Positions 1 through 12,162 of a stretch of DNA of 64,000 bases are shown here, one piece after another. Source of the DNA: Paramacrobiotus metropolitanus (Eukaryota > Tardigrada > Eutardigrada > Parachela > Macrobiotidae); assembly GCF_019649055.1 (NCBI RefSeq), contig NW_026570228.1, forward strand, positions 1,612,001 through 1,676,000, written 5' to 3'. The translations under genes were made by a program, and so were the position numbers. Below the pieces are notes generated by a model. That model did not search any database. It worked only from the letters and a program-made list of their open reading frames with translations, and had not been told where the DNA came from. Within the stretch, counting starts at the first letter, position 1. Each line of letters starts with the position of its first letter.

Positions 1-200
1 ATAGTTTCAATGCTAGAACGAAGTAATACTAAAAGAATATCTAAATATTCTGAGCGCACTCAGCGCAGTAGAAGTAATGAAAAGCAATTATTTTAAAACA
101 AGCGTTTAAGTGTGTTCGATTGCATGGGTAAAAATGCTCCGTGCTCACGCAGTTTCAAGAAAAGTATTCTGAAGTGAGCATTAAAAATCTGAATGTTTAC

Positions 201-2857
201 CGAGCACGGCTTCACCGGGTGCCGCTTGGCTGCTCAACTTTCGGCTTCCTTCCGTAGGAACTCCATTCTGGCCACCTGCAAAATGATCAACATGAACACA
301 CAGTGTTTAATGGACATCCATACACATCCAGCGGGATGTTCATACCAATTTCGGACGACACGGACAAGGCCGGCGACGCTCTACTGGACGTTGTGGACAC
401 CTCCTTGGACGTTCCGGCGGTGTGCCGAGTGAGTTCGGCCACCTTCCTCTGAAACTCATTCTTAACTTCCTCCGCGGCCGCCGTACTTTCCGATTCCGAC
501 AACTACAACCGACACACTTACGAATAACATCCCTGAACCACAGAAGTCCTTAATTTGGACGTACCCTCGGCCCGGAACTGTCCCGCGACACAGTGGACGC
601 CGGAGGCGCGGCAGCCGCTGGCACCACCGGCGCGACCGCTTTAGCCTTGGCCTCGGCTTCGGTTTTCTGCGGGATGTCCACCGTCTGATTCGTATCGGGA
701 TTAACAAAGACCAGGACGTTCTTCTTGCGTTCCGTGGGGGCGGGGACGGGGACCGCCTTGGGCTGATGGGCCGTCTGGGCGGCGTACTCCTCCGCGGTCA
801 GCAGCCGGTCATTGTAATAGCGTCTCTGCTCCGCGCCGCTGGCATCTGCCGGCTTCGGCCCGGCCGGAGCGGCCACCATCCCCCCGGGAGCGGGTCCGGC
901 GTGGGCGGGGTTCGGTGGGGGCGCCCCTTGGGGTCCGGGACCGGGTTGCTGTTGGAAGGACGCTGGACAAGAAGAAATACATCAATTTTACAAAAACCAA
1001 ACAATTAAATAAAATTCCTACCGTTCGGCACGCCCACATTCTGCGGAACCATCCCGGGCATCACCTGCTGATTGGCGCCCTGCGGCATCATCATCGGCTG
1101 GTTTCCGGGGTAGAAGGCCGGCTGGAAAACAACAATAACCCATCATTCAAGCTCATGGGTGTCTATGAAATCATCGAAAGCTCGTGTGCGCTCGAAAACG
1201 CGACACACACAGCAGCCGGTCAACGAGCAGTACACTGTCCGCGTCAAAGTTCATGAACAACATTCACACCGGTGTACACTGTCTCTGCACGGCGGATTAT
1301 CGACGCCATGCATTTTCCCTCCTCTAGTCTATCACACTTGAGAGATACTGCAATCTCCCGATTGTCAACATCTCACTAAACGCAAAATAATCCAAATTTT
1401 TTCCATAATCAAATACTCTAACCCAGTAAAATCGTTGTTTTACAAGGATAAGAGATGCTCGACTCCCCGCTGCTACCGGCGGCAACATCAATTCGGCCTA
1501 CATATTTAATTATTGACGCTGACATCGGCGGCCCCCCGTTCACGTTATGCAACACACACATCTACACCACACTGACGTGACAGACACACTGATCTGTCGC
1601 GCAAATTCCCCGCATCCGCCACAGACTGCGCTCGTACATCAGGGATTACAACTTGTCACTTGTGTGTCAGTGAGCATGTGCCAGACACTGTGTGAATGCA
1701 ACGTATCGCTCGTTCAACATTATCACTCTACTCTAATATGCACAACGGGTCTGTTTCATTCGCCGGGAAGAGAGAGGAGGAAAAAAGATGACCGAAAAAC
1801 CATCAAAATGGGGTTCGCGACGGAGTCTAAACAAAGCTGACAGGGACGGTGAAATTCTACGCCTTTCATTCACAGACATTAACATTCCTCTCGCGATATC
1901 TTATCAGAAAACGTTATTCACAAAAGTGAGGAAATCATCGCCGGAAGGATGCATGCAGCCGCGATAAAGACCCGACAACATAATAATTTAACCAAGTTCG
2001 TCATTACGAATGTTTCGCACAAATTCATATTAAAAATTCGCCACTACACCACACTCATTAATAATTAAAAACATTCACGGAAAGCCTGATATATTTGCAA
2101 TTAATTCACAGAATCGGTAACACAATACGAACAGCCGCTACACCACTACACTATGATTTCAATCAATTCCTGTAATGTTCAACAAACATCTAAACGGCTC
2201 TACCATAAACTAACGGAAATCTTGGAAAGAATTTTGTATATAAATCGGTGAACTCACCCGCACGCCATACTGATAGACCTGCGCCATCTGGGGATTATTG
2301 ACCACCTGCATGTACTGTTGGGGAATCATCCCGGCCGCCATCATCGCCGCGTACTGTTGCTGTTGCTGATGGAACTGGCCGGGCGCGGGGTAGATGGGCT
2401 GACCGGGGAAATGCTGCTGATACTGCTGCGGCGCCGGATGATGATTATGCTGGCCCCCACCGCCCTGGGCCCCTCCATAGCCCCCCTGGTAGACGACGCC
2501 CGCGTCAAACGACTGCCGCCCACCACCCCCTTGGAACGCCCCCGGGCCCCCCTCGTAGCCACCCCCGCCGGGGCCGCCCTGGGAGCCCTGCGAGGTGGTG
2601 CGGGGTTTTTGGGGTCGCTGCTGGTTGTTGTTGTAATTCTGGTGGTTCGGCATCGGTCTTGTCTGAGGTTCCAACCGTTCCATGCTGTTGAAGGAAATTA
2701 TCTGAAAAAAACCAATAAAAAAATTGGGATTTTCCACGGTTATTCCATGGACAAAAACAGGCAGTCGATCAAGCTAAAATGCGATTAGGGAAAAAATTCC
2801 AATGATATTTACCTTCTCTGGATGAGTTTCCTGTTTATCAACAGGTTCTAATTTCAT
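201..2857 (-). CDS. eIF4G-like translation initiation factor, N-terminal part (runs off the left edge)
   Basis: Six exons join in phase: 2857-2813 (start MKLEPVDKQ), 2701-2258, 1121-1022, 962-565, 502-346 and 275-201. Each acceptor ends in AG; donors are GTAAAT, GTGAGT, GTAGGA, GTACGT, GTATGA and GTAAAC. The last donor shows that the gene continues past the window edge. The roughly 400 visible residues are low complexity: an Asn/Gln stretch, Gly-rich repeats, then a Q/P/M-rich tract with GQPIYPAPGQF and MIPQQYMQVV. After these comes RKKNVLVFVNPDTNQTVDI, which resembles the RKxIRIRDPNxGGKDIT segment near the PABP-binding region of animal eIF4G. That motif and the composition support eIF4G, the scaffold linking eIF4E, eIF4A and PABP at the mRNA cap. 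No MIF4G domain is visible because the 3' part is outside the window. Another Q/P-rich RNA-binding protein remains possible; the gene structure is more certain than the name. Confidence 0.62.
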
Positions 2858-4807
2858 AGCAAAAAGATGATATTCATTCAGCTGAAGAACAAACAAGAAG
2901 GAAGCGCATCACACACAGAAATCACACAATGTGGACGAGTTTCATCAATGGAGAGAAAAACATGCCCCCTCGAAAACTGACAAACAGGGTTTCTGCGAGG
3001 AACCGGCGAGTTTTGTTACATAATCTCCCCTCTCTCGTGATGCTGTGCTGTTTACCTCTACGTTCTCATCAAATTCATCCGACCATCCGAATGAACAAGA
3101 CCGGAGCAACGTTGGTACTTCATGGACGCCGATGCTGACAAATGATTATGGATAAGAACTACAAGAACAACACACGGCCTGATTGATCAAAGCAGTGACG
3201 ATAAAAAACGGGGGCTCCTCGAAGAATTCCTGGAAATTCCACGGGGAACTTACACATTCATGGACTTGGGTCCGTGAACCACGATCAAACTCATGTACAC
3301 ACACATACACGACCGATAATGATCACAGCAAATCAAACTGGATGAATTTTCCGATCAAATTCAGTCCAAAGTATCCAATCGTGGATACAATTAATAAAGT
3401 GAAAGTGATTGTCGACTGAAGAGAGAGATAAAAACACAACCGAGGGAGAAAATATGTAGATTCTTTCCCTGAAATTCTTATGTAACGGTAAATTCGCGCA
3501 CTGAATTATAGAAGAGTAAAGATTTTTTTCCACCGTCTTACAAACCTACTTCACGGATATAAACCGTAAAGTGAAGTGAGTCGCGTAATGGATTTGAATT
3601 TTTGCGGACCGACTAGTTTACTCGTTCTTTTCGATGTCGGTGTGTGCTGCTGCTGCCTATAGCATATTGCGTACAGTCGTGTTATAGAGATGAGCAGACT
3701 TTTCCAATTGAGTGCAAAAGCGGTTGTGACCGGCCAGACTGGTCCGGCGGACCGATGCCGCAGTACAGCCTGCTGGCGCTGATTGGTCCGCTGGGACCAG
3801 CGTGCCAAATCAGCCACGAAGTCGCAGTGGACCACGTGACTGTCCACCACGTGGTGGCCCCGCGATATCGTTGGCCGACGCAATCCATGCAATCAGCGAG
3901 TGCTGCTGTATACGAATGTACAGGGTAGTATTTCCGGGTAGACCGCATTGACTGTGCGGCTGATTGCGAAAGATTCTATCGTTGATCCATCATAACCAGA
4001 AAAATAGAAACTCACTCACGATACATTCCGGATTCGTAAAATAACGACAATTGTTCTGATTTATCTAAAAAATACGTCGAATTTATCTAATTTTAAAAAA
4101 AAACTGCGTCGTCGAAAATGCCAAGAGAGTGCCACTTGCAAAAACAAAACGGTGCGAGTCGGTGCGACTGCTCATTTGTTTCTACAGTAAGCGTAATCTG
4201 AAATAAATTATTTTTTCCGTGATCATCACAATCAGATGTTCGTTTCATGATGTCAGCATGTAAACCATTTACGCCAATTATCAACCATTAAGCATGCTTA
4301 TATATTCTTAATTTTGATTTTTTCGTATGAACATTCTTAATATTTTGTTCTTCTCCTATATGCATAAATAATTCGTTTTTCGTTAGCAATTTTCGAGTTC
4401 CGGATTTTCAGCTTTTTCTCAACCTGATGTGGATACTTATTCGTGTTTTTGAAGACACAAAAATAATTTCAGCAGAAAAATTATTAACTTTGACTTTCAA
4501 AAAACACTTAGCGCAAAAATATAAACTACTGCACTGGCGAATATGCTACCACAAGTAAACAGGGTCTAAAAAAATTAAGGACATTTTAGCCATATGTGTT
4601 TTGTGGGTAGTCGTGAACTGCGAAGCATTTCTGCAAAGCATCGCCAGCATGCTTATCAATAAGGCTTTTGTTCTTCCATAAAAAATATCAGATGCCATGA
4701 CTCGCCAATTTCCGCCACTAGACACTTTATTAAACTGATCGATCAACTCTGATGGAGAAGAGCAGTCACGAAGACAATAACAAATATGAAAACATCCAGC
4801 ATCTAGT
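2858..4807. other. Spacer between the eIF4G-like gene and RPL35A
   Basis: Apart from the promoter-like island at 3720-3900, I see only AT-rich DNA. The minus-strand sequence AATAAA (TTTATT at 4726-4731 on the plus strand), about 77 nt past the RPL35A stop codon, is a likely polyadenylation signal for RPL35A. No further exon fits by phase and motif. Confidence 0.5.
3720..3900 (-). promoter_or_regulatory. Putative promoter of the eIF4G-like gene, with two E-boxes and a CCAAT box
   Basis: A GC-rich island in AT-rich DNA lies about 0.9 kb upstream of the eIF4G-like start codon. It contains two palindromic CACGTG E-boxes (3833-3838 and 3848-3853) spaced 15 bp apart, and ATTGG at 3782-3786, which is a CCAAT box read on the minus strand. 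CACGTG is the Myc/Max and USF core and is common in promoters of translation genes. The assignment is inferred from position and composition; no transcription start was determined, and ORFs across the island look like GC-driven artefacts. Confidence 0.4.
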
Positions 4808-6148
4808 TTAAACGTTTGATGGATACAGCATCTGCAAAAAAACAACGAACAACCGTCAGCAAAATAATACAGAAACCGGGTTTAAACGTTTTACGATAAC
4901 AGGATGAAAACCTACAAATTTTTACAGGTTTAATTCTAAATTCCGCACGTTAGGAAAGAGATTAAAAATAAAATGAGATTACTGTACAATTTTTTTTAAC
5001 AGCCATCGTCATGAAAATTCTGTCTATGAATAAAAGAAGCAAAAAATAATGCCATTATGTTGCTGGAACACTGAATATACCAAGCACTCCACTGTAAAAT
5101 TTTCTGAATGATTATTTCAATCATTTAATGCTTTATAGCGCTCAGATTTGAAAAAAAAAACGTGCAGGAACTCACCACGCGAACACGTCGTCCCATGGCG
5201 CTAGGAGGCAGATTCCGGCGGAATTTGGCGCGCACAACACCACTGTTACCGTGCGGTCGGGTGACTTTGCCGAAGATCACACGAAGACGGGATTTCTGTG
5301 AGGAACCCGGTGTGGATGTCGCACTACATATCACCCATATTCGTTAAAATTTGTATTCACAAGTGCTTCACGAAATTGCGTTTAACGCGGTTCAACTCAT
5401 CAACTGCAGCAAAATAGCTCAAAAAGCTGGAAAAAAATTGCAGCGAAAAAGATAAGAATTAGAGAGAATTATGAACATTACTGATTACGTACGTAACAAA
5501 AAACAGAAAGGGAAAAGCCGGATAAATTTCTGAAAAAGTACGCTGAAAACTGGAAAATATTGGGAAAAAGAAGAACGATTCACAACTGCAATTAAGTACT
5601 AAAATCTTCTTCCAGCAATTTGAATTTACTTCTTCAACTATTAAGAAAGTAGGTATCGTGATAAAACACGCACTTTTTGGCTTTGTAAACGAAAGCTGTC
5701 CGTTTTCCAAGGTAAAAATGAACATCCTTCCGTGTGAAAACCCCGTCAATTTTCAGCAGCGCGGTGTGTTCATGTTGATTCCGGAGACCTCTTCGGAAGC
5801 CAACAAACACAGCTTTGGAATATAATCTGCAAACCACACCATAAATTTCGTTATCTTCCTGCGCGACGCTCGCAAAAAAAACTTATTCAATCTCAGAATC
5901 TTACCAAGAACTACAAACCACAGAAAATCAACACATCAATATCACTATGTTAATTCGCTCAACTAGGAACGTCTCTGTACTTTAGTCAGTTAACCAGGCA
6001 ATCTGTACTGGGAAACTATGTGGTGCTGAGAAAATTGCAGCTGGAGAACTACTTACCGTCCTACGCGTCCGCCACTCTTCCTTTTCTCGACGGTCTCCTC
6101 CTTAGCGTCCTTAACTTTAGTCTCCGTCTTCTGCTGCTTTTCAGCCAT
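4808..6148 (-). CDS. RpL35A: 60S ribosomal protein eL33 (RPL35A)
   Basis: Component of the large ribosomal subunit, acting in the cytosol. Four coding exons join in phase: 6148-6057, 5826-5674, 5323-5176 and a tiny last exon 4831-4808 coding MLYPSNV then stop. The order of eL33 landmarks is complete: [63 protein letters not shown] and the terminal RVRV-MLYPS. The model gives 138 residues against about 110 in human. The excess is a charged N-terminal extension ([18 protein letters not shown]), seen in some invertebrate orthologues. The intron after KAK uses a less usual GTGCGT donor. A likely 5'-UTR intron (donor GTAAGT at 6321, acceptor at 6173) lies upstream, and a CTTTTT tract near 6341 could be a 5'-TOP start, as expected for a ribosomal protein mRNA. 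Identification is secure; the 5' end is inferred. Confidence 0.95.
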
Positions 6149-6341
6149 TGTGATGTATGTGATAAAAAATGCCTAGAAAATCGAGGATTCCAAGGCGCGA
6201 GAACTAATCCGGTGAAACTACCAGGCTGCGAGTGCGAACACCACGAAAAACGATAAAGTCAAACGATAGACCGGTCCAACATGAAAAGTAGTATGGGCAG
6301 CGACAGTGCGGTTGTACTTACCCTTCCATGCGATCAAAAAG
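6149..6341 (-). promoter_or_regulatory. 5'-UTR with intron and possible 5'-TOP start of RPL35A
   Basis: On the minus strand a CTTTTTGATC tract (from 6341) is followed by a strong donor AAGG/GTAAGT (6321) and a TTTTCTAG/G acceptor (6173) just ahead of the RPL35A start codon. A C followed by pyrimidines matches the 5'-TOP pattern that places ribosomal protein mRNAs under mTOR control. The short leader exon contains an upstream ATG in another frame, so the start could lie slightly further downstream. This is inference. Confidence 0.35.
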
Positions 6342-7602
6342 TACGTACGTGCCAAAAATTAATAATACCAAGTAGTAAAAATTTAATAAAACTTCAGAAG
6401 TAAAAATTACTTGCTCTTGTTAAATATTGTTACCTTCGAAATTAAAAATCTATTCAAATAATACCTTATTTCTTTGGTTCATAAAAAATTCTCAAATTTT
6501 GCAGTAACTAAAAATTAGGAGTGTTATTCAATTTAAACGGCTATCTATTGCCGAATGCATACAGATTGTAATACGTACTGAAGAAGTCTGAACTCTGAAG
6601 TCGAAATTGTGTCGGTTCTATCACATTTCTTTAAAATCTTTTAAACTTATTCTTCAGACAATCTGTATTTACTAATTGACATACTTTATGCGGAACGATC
6701 AAAACATATCTAAAGCACAAGGCAAGAAGGTATACACGTTTCGCGATCGGATATCACTAATTCGAATTCACACGCATTTTGCATCAGGTTTTATGATTTA
6801 TCCTGATATGTACTCGTACTCGTAGTACGTACTCATTTGGCACAATCAGTTAGAACCAGAGTAATTATTATACATGTAATAATAGCAAAAATAACCATTT
6901 GTAGTTTTTTAATCAGAAAATAACAATTATGTACGACCGAGCGCAGGTAACGGCAAGCTCTACAGAAGGTCAAAAAAATAATTATGTTAACATTAAAAAG
7001 GTCATAATCGTGGTTCATATATGTACAAAAAAGTGCCGCTCCTTGAGCTTTAGACGCCATAACATTTTCCCATCAGCCGCGCGTATCCTTGTAGACAGCG
7101 TGATCCCCTGCAAAAATTAATCTAGGGAATGGCATGTTTTTTCACTTAGCTACAAGTACTCGTAATACAATTACTATTAGCTACAGTAATTTACAACGTA
7201 ACTCACGCTTCTTACTTTGTAGTGTTAATTAAGCGCATGTTGTAAAACAGAAAATCCAAATACAAAATTAATATTCGGCTATTTCCTAGTATGTACAGAC
7301 AGTAGAGCTATACTCTGCTAAAATACACACCAGCGTCCAGAAACAGTGCATCCCGATGAAAACTCTTCCACATAAATGTTCGATTCAGCCATTTCATATC
7401 GTCTAATCTCGTTCACCGGTTTCTGGAATATAAAACAGACGAGCTAAGTCAAACTAAGAAGAGCAATTTCGATAGTTTTAACGATCGCAGTAGGAGCTAT
7501 ATCAAGTTAATCGATCATTTAATCGATTAACAGCTATTAGATATTACAAAAAAATAATTCAGCACCGATCATGTACATCAACACATTACACTGAATCTGA
7601 TA
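6342..7602. other. AT-rich spacer
   Basis: No exon, RNA gene or element is supported here. The stretch is rich in ACTCGTA/TACGAGT and GTACGT words (for example 6810-6835). The short ORFs lack motifs and plausible splice partners. Confidence 0.4.
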
Positions 7603-10160
7603 TCAGCATGCATGTTGGTTGTTTACGTACCTCCGGTACCGGTGCAGCACCAAGCAGCGCGTTATCCATCGTCGTATCCGACGAGGTGGACATGGTACGC
7701 GCTTTCTTCTTGCGCTTCTTGTTTTTCGGCTTTTAGAAGCGCCGGTATTTCGCGAATGGCTTTCCATTCGGCACACCGACATGCGCCGGCTCAAACTGCG
7801 CATCTCCCGGTCAGCGATGTCACTGGATGGCTCCGGTGCACTGGCCGCCGCACAGACGACCGCTGCCCTTGGAGCCGGCATCAACATGCTCCTCTCGTCC
7901 GGGAAAACGCGCAGCAGATACTTATCGGGTTTCTCGTCCCAGGCGTACCGGGCATTGCGTATATACGAACGCAGCAGCGGCGAGATGTGCTGGGACAGTT
8001 CCGCTTTGCTAAAGACGCCCTCACATTGTTCGCGGGTCAACTGCAACTTACAAGAAAACCATCACCATTTTTCGCTTTCGCCGAGACTGCAAACTCGTAC
8101 ACATTATTATTAACACCATCATCGTGCCGTAACCACAGTAAAAAATAAAAAATATATAGTTATAAAATAAAAAACAGTTATGCTGAGATTGAGAATATGT
8201 ATAATGGATCTTACGTTTTTGAGTGTTGACTGAACACTTAAGCGATGGTAAAGAGAAAAAACACATTCGGTTAGTTCAAGTTTACCCGTTTGTACAATGA
8301 ATTGTCGATGTCGTACATAAACGGCACGCAGCGCTTCACCAAAATACACGCCGCTTCCATTTTGTCCTCATCATAGTGCACCGAATACTCATCCGGGGGC
8401 AACAATTTTTTGATGCAGCACATAATGATTGTTGCCGGAATGAGCTTATGGCAGAAAAGCAACGACAAAAAACTGCGAATACAAAAACCACGAGTATATT
8501 AAAGCAAACATAATTCGTACGTACATATTTCAACATTAGCAGAGGCGAAATCACCGAGCGGCCATTAGTTTAATTACAGTATACGGCTAAATGATAATAA
8601 TAATAATTATTAATAATTACCGAAAGCGATGACTTACTGCATTTTTGACATGTAAATTTCGCGGTTTCGTTTCTCCTGCCGAACAATTTCCAGTGGATGG
8701 ATGTCCATGTCACCGACCTGATCCACCGCTCCACTGCCGAATTCTTTTTGCATGCGCTCCTTTAGGCGGTTCTCAAAGGTCACACAGATGCCGGACTTTC
8801 TGGACTTCGGCTGTACTTTCTGCCGCTCGATCTGCACCAGTTTCGCGCACATATCCGCCCACATCGTAGTGTCTTCCCAATCTTCCATGACCTTAAATCA
8901 CAACACATTTATTTGAAGCGTTTTCTATGTAGCCAATCGTCTGGTATTGTGACTACAGCATATGCAAGTGTTAGTATGTAAAAATTAAAAGCTATTATCA
9001 ATTCAACCTGATCGTTGCCTTAATCGATTCATACTATCTAAGTTAGCGTTTTCAAAGATCGTGAAAGGAATTATTTCACACGTATTAAAACTGACCTTTT
9101 CAATAATTCGGTCCACTGTGTAAATGATCATGGCCGACCCATCCAGTATCGGGACAGATTCCAGTTGGAGAATCAGCTTGCCGCTTTCGACGTCTTTAAC
9201 GTATTTATTCACCGACATTTTGCCGAAAAAATTGTCGACACGCCGACGTTTCTATCCAAAAGCAAAAACCACAATAATATTCACTTTCAAAAGTTTTATT
9301 TTCTTCATTATCAGTTCGATCCATCAGCAATATAGTTCAATATCAAATGCCCGTTGCGCAAGTTTTGACTGGTAGTAATAATAACTTCAACACAGGCTAA
9401 ATAATTTGTTTAAAGCCGCAAGAAAAAATAAAAGTTGAAATGAGTTCAGTAGAAATAAAACGCAATTTTACAACATTCAAAGTTTTGCTGTTTGAAAGTT
9501 CAAAAATTAATGGAACTTCGTTGCTGACACCGCCAAACGGTGCATGAATTATCCGAAAGTAAGGCCGGAAAAACAGCTAATAAAAATATTACGAGTATAC
9601 AACGGAAAATCTGGTAAAATACATGCATGAATTTTTCGAATTTATGTAATAGCGCTGCGCACCTTTTCATCGTCATTTTCTTCAGAGACTTTCTTCTTCT
9701 TGGCATTCGCACCATCATTCTGCATCAGAAAAAATTCCCACGTCAAAATCAACACAGTTTTACATATCAGAAGAACGCATACGATAAAAAGGTCAAAACC
9801 AGGCAGAAACCGTCAACACACTACAACAACTGCCATCGATCCGTTTCTGACCTTTATTTCCCCTGGCGCCATCATGATATCCGTTACGGATTCACTGCTC
9901 AGACTGCCGTACGTCGAATCCATCTCGGAAGAACTGCGTTCAGCCTCAGCGTTTCCGATGGGACAGGCAAAACTGGCGTTGGCTGCTGTCAGCTGTTGTT
10001 CCTGCAGCAGCGCACTGTTTGCCTCGTTTGCACGTTCCATGACGTCAGCCTGCAGCCTGGATGTCGTGATCGCGAGTTGGCGAAAGTGTTCTTGCAGCGC
10101 ATGCAGATTACGATTGAATCGCGACGATCGCGGCCGGCCACCATCAGCCAGTTCCTGCAT
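7603..10160 (-). CDS. MIF4G-domain protein related to the eIF4G middle domain
   Basis: Exons join in phase: 10154-9852 (or a start at ATG 10160), 9719-9663, 9251-9096, 8891-8638, 8472-8286 and 8040 (or 8046)-7603, about 466 residues. The core follows eIF4G MIF4G order: IIYTVDRIIEK, MWADMCAKLVQIE, VTFENRLKERMQKEF, then SKMHFLSLLFCHKLIPATII and CIKKLL. The last is split over an exon junction and matches the IKFIGELFKLKMLTEAIM helix of eIF4G. Upstream are a coiled-coil-like segment (LHALQEHFRQLA, SRLQADVMERANEANS) and a KKKK/KRRR basic stretch that may be a nuclear signal. MIF4G folds are HEAT-like and bind eIF4A or related helicases and RNA. This could be a short eIF4G/DAP5 or CTIF-like factor; no MA3 or W2 domain is seen. 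The C-terminus is uncertain: the frame stays open to TGA at 7603, but a strong donor GTACGT near 7627 may splice on. The first exon may also be missing. Confidence 0.75.
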
Positions 10161-10275
10161 GCAAGGAAAAACGTGATACGTGATCAGAAAACGTCAAAAC
10201 AGGCTGATAAGCAAGGCCAGAAGCGCAGCACGATGAGTTCCTTCGGCATCGCCGAAGTTATCAGCTAACGACATA

Positions 10276-12162
10276 ACAGATAAACGGCTACAAGCCTGCA
10301 ATGCAGGAGCAATAAAAACATCAACATTCAACAAAACAAATTGTGCAAAGATGTTGTTGATTGGAATTTTTTGCACTGATTCTAGTTTTGCAACTGCCAG
10401 GTCAGCGCTGACAATGCACCAGCAGAAAACAGAAAATTCGATCGCGAAAAATCATCTGTGAATCAGCATGATTAGTATGAACTACCGGGAATTCATCGCT
10501 TCCTTTCATGTACTCCAAGGCGAGGTCACAATATTAACCGTAAACAGAGTGTTACACTTACAGTACTGTTATTTCAGGCAATCATTCAGACGATTAATAA
10601 CTGAAGAAGTACAGTAAGTAATTTTAAAAACACCGTTTTGCAACTGAAAATAATTACTGGTACTCATCGTCAAAAGTGTCGCTTTCGTTTTATACCAGAG
10701 TAGTCGCCTGTTGTCGCGTTTAACGGTACTCGCGTACGCAAAACAGGAACGCTTGCTGACTCCGAAGTTCGTCAAGGTGCATAATCTGGTATTTCTGGCG
10801 TATCTTATCTATGACGTAAGATGTTTTGTCCTGACACTAATATTATCGGGAAGACGAGTAATTCTGATTTCTGATAAGGGAAAAATTAAAACAGCAACAT
10901 TCAACATTCAAACTCGCGAAAACTTACCCATTCGCAACCCTGGGAGCAATCTTCGTCGTCCATTGCTTACTTCAATCTTCTTCGTGATTCTGTGATATTT
11001 TGTGGGGAACACTTCTATAAAGTGTGCAGTTGCACAAAAAATACAGTCCGCTACCAAATTCAAACCCAAACAATTTGTCAAATTTGCCAAAGTCCAGTTT
11101 TTCGAAAGTTGTCAAAAACTGAACCTTGATGCTACTGGTCACTGATCCTACTGCGGCGCGCATTGGTCAAAGACGAAGTACACGAGGATGTCGCGGTGGG
11201 AATGAATGGCCAATACCGCGCATACAGCATGCAAAAGCCTCGTACTGTTTGAATTCGTACACATCACACCTGTACGACTAGAACAATAGGACAAATACAC
11301 CGCCGACATGGGAACGTGTGAAGCTAGTACGTACAATTTGATCTGACGTCCTGTGATTCAACACCCGCAAAAGCATTTCAACTGTCCGCGCATCCTTTAT
11401 ATTTTGTTCTGTACTTGGTATTTTTTTGTAAGTACATTTTGAATCCGTAATAATATTAAATAAATTAATAATAATATTATTATACGCGATTATTAGGTTG
11501 CACACTTAATAATGCTATGTAATATTAATTTTAGTGTAATGACTTTTTGAGTCCCGTACGTATTTTGATATGCACCAATTTCAGTTTTGCTGTGCAATGG
11601 ACGATTTGTATCGAAAGGCAACCCAACAAAGTTTGCAATTTGCACATAATAGATCAGTTAGAGGTTCAGCAACATAATTATATTATACTGTTTTAATTAC
11701 TGTTAGTAAGTACTGTACGTATATACAAACTTGATCTCAGGTTATGTGAACTGTGTTAAACTAGATGTGCAAAAATGTGTATGTAGTCAAATCTTGAAAA
11801 ATCAAAAACGCTTACTGAGAAATGATGAATCAACTTGGTACCTTTTAAATTTTGAATGTCAGTTAGAGTGCAGTTTCTTTAATTGCTTAAGAGAAATGAT
11901 GAATCAACTTGGTACCTTTTAAATTTTGAATGTCAGTCAGAGTGCAGTTTCCTTAATTGCTTAAGTGAAATGCCATACCGGTAAACGTTTACAACAATAA
12001 CAGACTTACTGCAATAATAAAAACTGGACATTTATTAATATACAGGAAAATAAAGGAAAAATACGCGGATAAAACTATATACACATAGCGTATTACGAGT
12101 AACTTATCTGTACAAGTTAGCTGAAAATTCTTAGCTTGCAAAAGATTTTTATCGCATAGAAC
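10276..12162. other. Spacer; left boundary of the tandem segmental duplication at about 10.8 kb
   Basis: No gene is supported. From about 10805 rightward the sequence has a diverged second copy beginning about 14729, sharing for example TGACACTAATATTATC (10833 and 14757 regions) and CATTCGCAACC.TGGG.GCAATCTTCGTC. A 74-bp direct repeat sits inside (see separate entry). Confidence 0.6.
11817..11964. repeat. Two-copy 74-bp tandem repeat
   Basis: Units 11817-11890 and 11891-11964 both begin GAGAAATGATGAATCAACTT and end TTAATTGCTTAA. They differ at only a few positions, so the duplication is recent. The matching part of the right-hand segmental copy does not show the doubling, so it happened after the larger duplication or was lost there. 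Confidence 0.9.

Noticed and set aside
3551-3948. Overlapping ORFs on both strands of the GC-rich patch
   Set aside because: Frames are open because the patch is GC-rich; peptides show no family motif or splice fit, and the E-boxes and CCAAT box favour a promoter.
7612-8148. Plus-strand ORFs of 164-178 codons opposite the MIF4G exon
   Set aside because: They are antisense shadows of the MIF4G exon; the plus-strand TTTTCGGCTTTTAG acceptor-like site has no partner donor with coding sense.
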